Source: Chitinophagaceae bacterium
GTDB taxonomy: Bacteria; Bacteroidota; Bacteroidia; Chitinophagales; Chitinophagaceae
Assembly (NCBI GenBank): GCA_004028795.1
Contig: SAIW01000009.1
Coordinates: 62,001-126,000 of the forward strand
DNA: 64,000 nt
Direction: 5' to 3'
The notes under the pieces are model-generated. The model saw only the letters and a list, made by a program, of their open reading frames with translations, was not told the origin of the DNA and made no database searches. A program made the translations under genes and the position numbers. Of the stretch, positions 58,627 through 64,000 are shown one piece after another (within the stretch, counting starts at the first letter, position 1; each line of letters starts with the position of its first letter).

Positions 58627-59337
58627 TTATGAAATCAACTTTCTGTTCTTCCTTATTTTATAAAATGCTGGAATAACAATTAACAGAATAAATGCTGATA
58701 TAAATGAGTTTCTCTGAAAACTATTCAATTTATAAAGACTTAATCGATATTCTAAGTCCCAAATAAAGAAATCCCATTCTGTTGGTCTATAATACTTTTC
58801 ATGATTCGGACTCGTGCCAATATATCTAATTGTAGTATCTATTGATAATAAACTAATCGTATCATTTTTTGTTATAACTATTGGGTCATTTGGAAAAAAA
58901 TAAAAGCAATTGTCAATAAAAGCATAACGTTTGTAAACATAGATTTGAGCCAAATTCAATACATAAACAAAATCACCATAGGTGTTTTCATCAAAGAATT
59001 CAACTTTTAAAACCGTAGATGTATCATTAGTTAGTTGAAGTCTTTTCATTTCATCATTAATGAATTTTCGTTTTAAGTCATTGTAATATCTGAAGTCGCT
59101 TTTGTTTATCGGAAACTGATTATCAAACTGTATTTGTTCAATCTTTTTTTTGCTTATTTCCTTATAAACAAATTCTCTATTAAACCGAAACGAACCTCCT
59201 TTCGATGGCTCATCAGATGGCAAATTAATTTTTAAGGCAGTGGGTTGATATTCATATTTTGGATGAAAGAAATACAATAATAATGGTAAGCAAACAAGGC
59301 TAATCACACCAGGTACATACAAAAGTCTTTTTCTCAT
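58627..59337 (-). CDS. Hypothetical two-helix membrane protein
   Basis: 236 aa. An N-terminal helix (about 8-25) and a C-terminal helix (about 208-226) flank a polar, aromatic-rich extracytoplasmic domain of about 180 residues. No recognised family or catalytic motif. It lies downstream of nothing on its strand and converges on the amylase gene, 3 bp apart. It may be a lineage-specific gene. Confidence 0.6.
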   Translation of the reverse strand: MRKRLLYVPGVISLVCLPLLLYFFHPKYEYQPTALKINLPSDEPSKGGSFRFNREFVYKEISKKKIEQIQFDNQFPINKSDFRYYNDLKRKFINDEMKRLQLTNDTSTVLKVEFFDENTYGDFVYVLNLAQIYVYKRYAFIDNCFYFFPNDPIVITKNDTISLLSIDTTIRYIGTSPNHEKYYRPTEWDFFIWDLEYRLSLYKLNSFQRNSFISAFILLIVIPAFYKIRKNRKLIS

Positions 59338-59380
59338 AATATCGTGAGATTAAATTCTTTTCATTTTCCATAAACTCAAA

Positions 59381-59415
59381 ACAAAAACGCCCGAAGCTCA
59401 AAGCATTCGGGCGTT
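59381..59415 (-). terminator. Intrinsic terminator after the Do-type protease gene
   Basis: On the minus strand: AACGCCCGAA/TTCGGGCGTT, 10-bp arms with a 10-base loop, then T5. Confidence 0.9.
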
Positions 59416-59441
59416 CCAACCATCACACTAAACACAATATT

Positions 59442-60950
59442 TTATTCCTCTTCAATTTTTACAGGGTATCTGTAAGTCTCAGTATAGCCGGGATAAATTC
59501 CATCTAAATAAACTGTTCCTTTAATATTGGCTAAAGCTGCTTTTAAATCATCAACATTCTTAATAGTAGTTCCGTTAATTGCCGTAATAATAAATCCTTC
59601 CTGTATACGGCTTTGCTTTAAAGCACCTTCTTTTATTTTCTTAATTACCACACCACCGGCAATTTCATTAGCCTTGGCAGTTTTGCTGTCAACATTTTCA
59701 AAATCGGCACCCAATCTGTCTATTATGCTTAAATTCTTTACTATATCAGCATTGCCCGCTTTATTTTTTAATGTCAGGTTTACGGTGTTTTCTTTTCCAT
59801 CACGGGTATAGGTAATGGTAATTTTATCACCGGGTTTATAACGTGATACCTGTTCAACCATTTCAGGACCTGTAGTTACCGCAACACCATTTACTTTGGT
59901 AATAAAATCCCCTTTTTTAATGCCGGCAATTTTGGCAGCACCACCTTCCGGTACATCTAATACATAAACACCATCGCCTTCTTTAACGCCTGCTTCTTTC
60001 TTTTGTTCATCAGACATTTCTGATGGTGCATAGCTGATACCAATGTAAGCTCTTTGAACAGTACCATATTTAATAATGTCTGCCACTGCTTTCTTTACAA
60101 TATTTACAGGTATTGCATAAGATACACCGGCATAATAACCTGTGCCCGATGCAATAGCAGAGTTAATACCAATCAATTCACCGTTCGTATTAATTAAAGC
60201 ACCGCCGCTGTTTCCTGGGTTTACCGCAGCATCTGTTTGAATGAAAGATTCAACTGCATTTTTTACTTCGCCATTACGGCTGTTAATACCAATGCTTCTT
60301 GATTTCGCACTAACAATACCTGCACTAACAGTAACGTCTAAATTCAAAGGATAGCCGATAGCCAATACCCATTGACCCAGTTTAGCATCATCGCTGTTAC
60401 CATACACTAAATATGGAAAGTTATGGCCTTCAATTTTTACCACAGCTAAATCGCTGCTCGGGTCTGTGCCGATAACAGTGCCTTTGTAAGATTTTCTGTT
60501 AGGAAGTGTAATGTTTATTTCATCTGCACCCTCAATTACGTGGTTGTTGGTTACAATATACCCATCCTCACTAATTAATACACCACTACCGCTTGCACGC
60601 TGTTCAGGAATTACACGTTGCTGATTGCCGAATAAATCGCCAAACATATCATCACCAAAAAAATCTCCGAAAGGATTGCTGCGGCGGGGAAGATTATTAC
60701 TTACCTGTTTAGCTTTTGTTCTTGTTTTAATATGCACTACTGCCGGGGTTGCAGCAGTTGCAGCTGCTGAAAAATCTACAGGGCCGGCTGCATTGTTATT
60801 ACCAAAAAAACCTGCATAATTTACAGGTACTTTACCTGCCTCCTGAGTGCCTGCTCTTTGCGTTTGCACATATTTACCGTAACCCCAAACACTGCCAACA
60901 GCAGTGGCAACACTGATTCCGATAACGGTTAGGATATTTTTAAATGTCAT
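59442..60950 (-). CDS. Do/DegQ-type periplasmic serine protease
   Basis: 502 aa. An N-terminal membrane anchor or uncleaved signal (about 5-25), and a trypsin-like domain with catalytic triad H137 (VTNNHVI), D167 (SSDLAV) and S248 (NPGNSGGAL). Two PDZ domains follow (about 290-385 and 415-495). A Phe/Gly/Asp-rich loop (about 92-110) corresponds to the LA loop of DegP/DegQ. It degrades or refolds damaged envelope proteins. The 5' region contains interleaved inverted repeats. Usual names are degP, degQ or htrA; which paralogue this is cannot be decided from sequence alone. Confidence 0.94.
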   Translation of the reverse strand: MTFKNILTVIGISVATAVGSVWGYGKYVQTQRAGTQEAGKVPVNYAGFFGNNNAAGPVDFSAAATAATPAVVHIKTRTKAKQVSNNLPRRSNPFGDFFGDDMFGDLFGNQQRVIPEQRASGSGVLISEDGYIVTNNHVIEGADEINITLPNRKSYKGTVIGTDPSSDLAVVKIEGHNFPYLVYGNSDDAKLGQWVLAIGYPLNLDVTVSAGIVSAKSRSIGINSRNGEVKNAVESFIQTDAAVNPGNSGGALINTNGELIGINSAIASGTGYYAGVSYAIPVNIVKKAVADIIKYGTVQRAYIGISYAPSEMSDEQKKEAGVKEGDGVYVLDVPEGGAAKIAGIKKGDFITKVNGVAVTTGPEMVEQVSRYKPGDKITITYTRDGKENTVNLTLKNKAGNADIVKNLSIIDRLGADFENVDSKTAKANEIAGGVVIKKIKEGALKQSRIQEGFIITAINGTTIKNVDDLKAALANIKGTVYLDGIYPGYTETYRYPVKIEEE

Positions 60951-61340
60951 ACTAAAAATTTTTAAAAATGAATTTTCAAATTATATGCCTTTAAGATTGC
61001 AATTAAAGAAACCTGTTTAAAAGTCAGTTTACCAATAGGCATATTTAACAGATGTTTTACGAACTGCAAATCTTAAAGCTGTTAAAGTTACGGAAGATAA
61101 TTAATGTTGTCAGCTAAAGAACTTCCATCAACTGACGTTGCGTCGCACTCTTATACGTTCTAATCGCTATGCAGCAATGAACATCCTGTTTTCAAGTTGC
61201 TGCTGTTCATTTCCACCAAGCACTTTTCCCCATTCAATTGTTAGCTTTTTAATTGCGTTAAGTTTATGCACATTACTTTATTAATTCGTAGGCTTATTTC
61301 ACATTTGTTGTTGATTCTTTCATCAACTAAATTCATTACT
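60951..61340. other. 390-bp divergent intergenic region
   Basis: No gene with good support. It contains two interleaved inverted repeats near the protease gene (ATATGCCT 60983-60990 with AGGCATAT 61037-61044; TTTAAGATTGC from 60990 with GCAAATCTTAAA from 61056) and a GTGCGACGC-type repeat at 61136-61160. No exact -7 consensus is seen for either gene. Confidence 0.6.
61136..61160 (-). repeat. GTGCGACGCAAC-type intergenic repeat, intact inverted copy
   Basis: On the minus strand: GAACGTATAAGAGTGCGACG, then CAACG. It has the same GTATAAG variant as 39971. Confidence 0.85.
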
Positions 61341-62156
61341 ATGAGGAAGATTTATTTGTTAAGTGCAGCAATTATGGGTTTATTAGTGGCATGTAATAAT
61401 AAACCGTCAGATAAGGCAGTGGCAGATTCTGTAAAGCCGGCTGTAACCAAGCCAACACCTATGACGCCTATTAAATTTGACAGCTCTAAACGCTATATAT
61501 TTTTAACTTGGGATGACTCTCCGCAGCCTCCGGGTACAACCAATTGCAGGTTGATATTTAAACACGAAGCTGTTAAAGCAACATTTTTTTCTGTAGGGTT
61601 TAACCAAGTGGGGCCTTTCAAGAAAAGATTAATTGATTCTATAAGAAATGATTACCCGCAATTTTTATTAGCCAATCATAGTTTTTCTCATGGCTTTAAT
61701 GATAAATACGCAAAATTCTACTCAATGCCTGATAGTGCTTATGCAGATTTTATGAGGAATGAAAAAGAATTACAAATTCCTGTAAAAATTATTCGCCTTC
61801 CAGGTAATAACACATGGGCTTCTAACGGAAAAATTCATGGTCAAAAGGCTGAAAACCCTTTGGTGAAAAGATTGGATTCTACAGGTTATAAAATAGTTGG
61901 TTGGGATTTAGAATGGGGACAAAACGGTAAGAAAAAAGAGCCGAAAGAAAGTGTTGACCAATTAATCAAAATGTTGAATCAAAGATTTGATGATGGTATG
62001 ACCAATGAACAAAATATGATTGTTATTTTATCTCATGACAGATTATTTGAAAAGAAACAATTTGTAGATTCTTTAGCAAAATTTATTCAGGTATTAAAAC
62101 AAGATCCGCGTTATGTATTTGAAACGATAGACCATTATCCGGGTATTCAGAAATAA
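61341..62156 (+). CDS. Polysaccharide deacetylase (NodB-type) lipoprotein
   Basis: 271 aa from ATG 61341. Lipoprotein signal with lipobox LVAC (Cys18). The NodB homology domain has WDDSP (D58, D59) as motif 1, NHSFSH (H113, H117) as motif 2, RLPGNN as motif 3 and VGWDLEWG, so the catalytic metal site looks complete. It probably deacetylates peptidoglycan or an envelope polysaccharide from a lipid-anchored position. A longer reading from 61266 would destroy the lipoprotein signal. Confidence 0.9.
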   Translation: MRKIYLLSAAIMGLLVACNNKPSDKAVADSVKPAVTKPTPMTPIKFDSSKRYIFLTWDDSPQPPGTTNCRLIFKHEAVKATFFSVGFNQVGPFKKRLIDSIRNDYPQFLLANHSFSHGFNDKYAKFYSMPDSAYADFMRNEKELQIPVKIIRLPGNNTWASNGKIHGQKAENPLVKRLDSTGYKIVGWDLEWGQNGKKKEPKESVDQLIKMLNQRFDDGMTNEQNMIVILSHDRLFEKKQFVDSLAKFIQVLKQDPRYVFETIDHYPGIQK

Positions 62157-62171
62157 TTAAAGACTATAAAT

Positions 62172-62201
62172 AAAAAGCCTCGTATTTGCGAGGCTTTTTA
62201 T
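62172..62201. terminator. Bidirectional intrinsic terminator
   Basis: AAAAAGCCTCG/CGAGGCTTTTT, 11-bp arms, loop of 6, between the deacetylase gene and the convergent ABC permease gene. Confidence 0.92.
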
Positions 62202-63041
62202 TTATAAATCTTTCTTAGCCTGAAGCCTGTAGCAAAGCAGCCAGATTAATGCTGTAAAAATGGCCGTGTAAATTAATTGCGTAGGTATGGCATTTATTGC
62301 TGCGTTGTAAGCATCCTTCATGTCTTTACCAAAGCTGCCTGCAAATGCCGGAACCGGTACCAATTCATCGCTCATTTCAAAGGGAAGAAATTTATAAGCA
62401 CCTGTTTTTACTTTCCACTTTAAATAAGAAACTAAAATGTTCTCAACTATTATACTGTAAAACAGAAATACACCTAATGCTATAAAAGCTTTTTTAATTA
62501 AGAAGCCTAATAAAAAAGCAATACTCAATTGAGCAAATGATTGTACGAAGAATAAAGCGATGTATTGTAATTGTTCTGCCCATCTTCCTAAATGCCCGTC
62601 ATCAAAATAAATTCCTAAACTAAGGGCTACCAAAGCATAGATTATAGTTGTTACTAACGATACAATGATGATATCCATCATTTTGGCAGTAATAAATTGG
62701 TTTCTGCTCCAGCCATCTATTATGTTTTGTCTGTGTGTTTTGTAACTGTATTCGTTGCTGATAAGCATAATAACAAGAATAGAAGGAATGGAAATAAAAA
62801 AAGAAGAAAAGTATGCGGTGGTATGCCATGCCTCAGGAAATTCAAAAGGGTTGCCAAACAACATTTTCGCTATCTGAGCGAGAGCATCTTTTTTATTTTC
62901 AGTTCTTACCAATTGTCTATCGTAAATTATTCCGATAAATAAATTAATACCGGGATATGTTAATGCCACGATGCCAAACATCCACCAAAAGGCAGGGTAG
63001 CGTTTTATTTTAAGCCATTCTATTTTTATTAATTCAAGCAT
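62202..63041 (-). CDS. ABC-2 type transporter permease subunit
   Basis: 279 aa with six predicted helices: IKIEWLKIKRYPAFWWMFG leads into helix 1, and there is a large loop between helices 1 and 2 (about 40-75). The pattern NEYSYKTHRQNIIDGWSRNQFI before helix 3 is typical of ABC-2 permeases paired with BcrA-like ATPases. The ATPase gene lies 16 bp upstream on the same strand. Confidence 0.88.
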   Translation of the reverse strand: MLELIKIEWLKIKRYPAFWWMFGIVALTYPGINLFIGIIYDRQLVRTENKKDALAQIAKMLFGNPFEFPEAWHTTAYFSSFFISIPSILVIMLISNEYSYKTHRQNIIDGWSRNQFITAKMMDIIIVSLVTTIIYALVALSLGIYFDDGHLGRWAEQLQYIALFFVQSFAQLSIAFLLGFLIKKAFIALGVFLFYSIIVENILVSYLKWKVKTGAYKFLPFEMSDELVPVPAFAGSFGKDMKDAYNAAINAIPTQLIYTAIFTALIWLLCYRLQAKKDL

Positions 63042-63057
63042 GTAATATTTTTTAAGG

Positions 63058-63954
63058 TTAGTTGTTATTGGTTAGTTCAAAAAACTTGGCTTCTAAACTT
63101 TTCTTTTTATAAGTAAGCAGATTAAGCGTTACACCATTATCAAAGCAGTACTTATTAATAGTATCTAATTCTGCTGTTCCCTGGGGATAGAATAATTGTA
63201 CAGCATGTTGTTCTTCAACCAACTTAGTATAACCGCTTAAGTTGTTCAGCACATTTAGTAAAGCCTGTTTATCTGCTGCATTTAATTCAACAATATCTTC
63301 ATGAGCAAATACTTCATTTACATTGCCATTAACCAATAAATTGCCTTTCTTTAATATGGCAACGTGGGTACAAACTTTTTCAACTTCGTCTAATAAATGG
63401 CTTGCCATAATAATGGTTTTGCCCTGTGCAGCCAACTTTTTAATTAATTCTCTAATCTCAGCAATACCAACAGGGTCTAAACCATTGGTGGGTTCATCAA
63501 GTACCAATACATCTGGGTTGCCAAGCAAAGCAGCAGCTATTGCTAATCTTTGTTTCATACCTAAACTGTATGTACTGAATTTGCTGTTTTTTCTGTGTGC
63601 AAGATTTACAATGTTTAATACCTCATGTATATCATCTTCATTTCCTCTTTTACTTATGGCTTGTGTAATTTTTAAATTATTTACAGCAGACAAATAATGA
63701 TAGAAGTTGGGTGTTTCTAATAATGAACCTATTTTTCTTTTATAGTTATCAGGATTTGTTTCAAACCATGAAAAGCTGCCTGTATTGGCTTTAAGAATAT
63801 CTAAGATAATTCCGAGTGTTGTTGTTTTACCGCTTCCGTTAGGGCCCAATATTCCATAAACGCATCCTTTCGGAACATTGAATGAAACATTGTCTAATGC
63901 TTTAACCTTGCCGTATTGTTTGCTAAGGTTTTTAATGGAAAGAATTTGCTGCAT
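63058..63954 (-). CDS. ABC transporter ATP-binding protein
   Basis: 298 aa. Walker A GPNGSGKTTTLG (about 38-49), signature YSLGMKQRLAIAAALLG, Walker B DVLVLDEPTNGLDP and switch His in IIMASHLLDE. A C-terminal extension (about 215-298) is common in the BcrA/NatA class. It forms an exporter with the permease encoded downstream. The substrate is unknown; the class includes antibiotic and Na+ exporters. Confidence 0.93.
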   Translation of the reverse strand: MQQILSIKNLSKQYGKVKALDNVSFNVPKGCVYGILGPNGSGKTTTLGIILDILKANTGSFSWFETNPDNYKRKIGSLLETPNFYHYLSAVNNLKITQAISKRGNEDDIHEVLNIVNLAHRKNSKFSTYSLGMKQRLAIAAALLGNPDVLVLDEPTNGLDPVGIAEIRELIKKLAAQGKTIIMASHLLDEVEKVCTHVAILKKGNLLVNGNVNEVFAHEDIVELNAADKQALLNVLNNLSGYTKLVEEQHAVQLFYPQGTAELDTINKYCFDNGVTLNLLTYKKKSLEAKFFELTNNN

Positions 63955-64000
63955 AAGCTAAGTTGGTTGTACAGCATTGAAGATAAGGGATATTGTTATA

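Noticed and set aside
59170-59230. Possible translated C/G-rich palindromic repeat (PSKGGSF) in the hypothetical membrane protein gene
   Set aside because: The residues resemble the aminotransferase tail (PSKGGTF), but the DNA lacks the matching C-rich arm and palindrome, so similarity by chance is more likely.
61266-61340. Upstream ATG for the polysaccharide deacetylase
   Set aside because: It would add 25 residues before a perfect lipoprotein signal and place the lipobox too far from the N-terminus.

Overview
The window reads as the chromosome of a low-GC member of the Bacteroidota, most probably Chitinophagaceae. This is inferred from gene content, from exported proteins whose signal peptides end in (S)AQ, from the near absence of Shine-Dalgarno sequences, and from several exact matches to the Bacteroidota -7 promoter element TAnnTTTG. 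I see no rRNA, tRNA, CRISPR array, insertion sequence or prophage. Almost everything is core metabolism and envelope biology. The unusual content is regulatory and repetitive DNA.

Layout. 1-5.2 kb: a five-gene envelope module (SpoIIM-like, DUF4129, DUF4350, MoxR ATPase, DUF58). 5.3-15.7 kb: truB, a MORN-like exported protein, tryptophan 2,3-dioxygenase, surE, a BlaI/M56 signalling pair, lpxB and etfBA. 15.8-19.1 kb: a glutamine synthetase-like ligase, an APH-type kinase and a HAD-IIA phosphatase in one tight run, with no pathway I recognise. 19.1-29.0 kb: bifunctional nuclease, ispE, plsC, priA, murB, then rnz and a STAS protein on the other strand, and clpC. 29.1-39.5 kb: the aromatic amino acid region (pheA, aminotransferase, tyrA, DAHP synthase-chorismate mutase, aroB, aroA, aroC), interrupted by an inverted-repeat-flanked orphan gene and a DEAD-box helicase. 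39.6-49 kb: small genes, an RlpA protein, an OmpA/TSP3 protein, lspA, an MFS exporter, a deoxynucleoside kinase, folK coupled to a RES-Xre toxin-antitoxin pair, and an ABC-2 permease. 49-64 kb: rpsA, a PIG-L deacetylase, two very small membrane proteins, a sodium-solute symporter, an APC permease, a GH13 amylase, a Do-type protease, a polysaccharide deacetylase lipoprotein and an ABC exporter.

The strongest finding is a complete transcription attenuator in front of pheA. A 28-codon leader peptide carries nine consecutive Phe/Tyr codons, followed by segments that can form pause, antiterminator and terminator hairpins. It has an exact Bacteroidota promoter, and a 24-bp perfect palindrome lies just upstream. 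The leader would sense charged tRNA-Phe and tRNA-Tyr and control the operon that makes both amino acids.

The second theme is small repeats that enter coding sequence without breaking it. C/G-rich palindromes are read in frame, always in the same phase, in the aminotransferase, TyrA and AroA. Degenerate 7-bp repeats are read in frame in LpxB, IspE, MurB and AroA and also lie between genes. A third family of about 40-90 bp with the core GTGCGACGCAAC occupies at least eleven intergenic gaps. In three copies it is split, at three different points, by a 20-21 bp palindrome whose removal restores the repeat.
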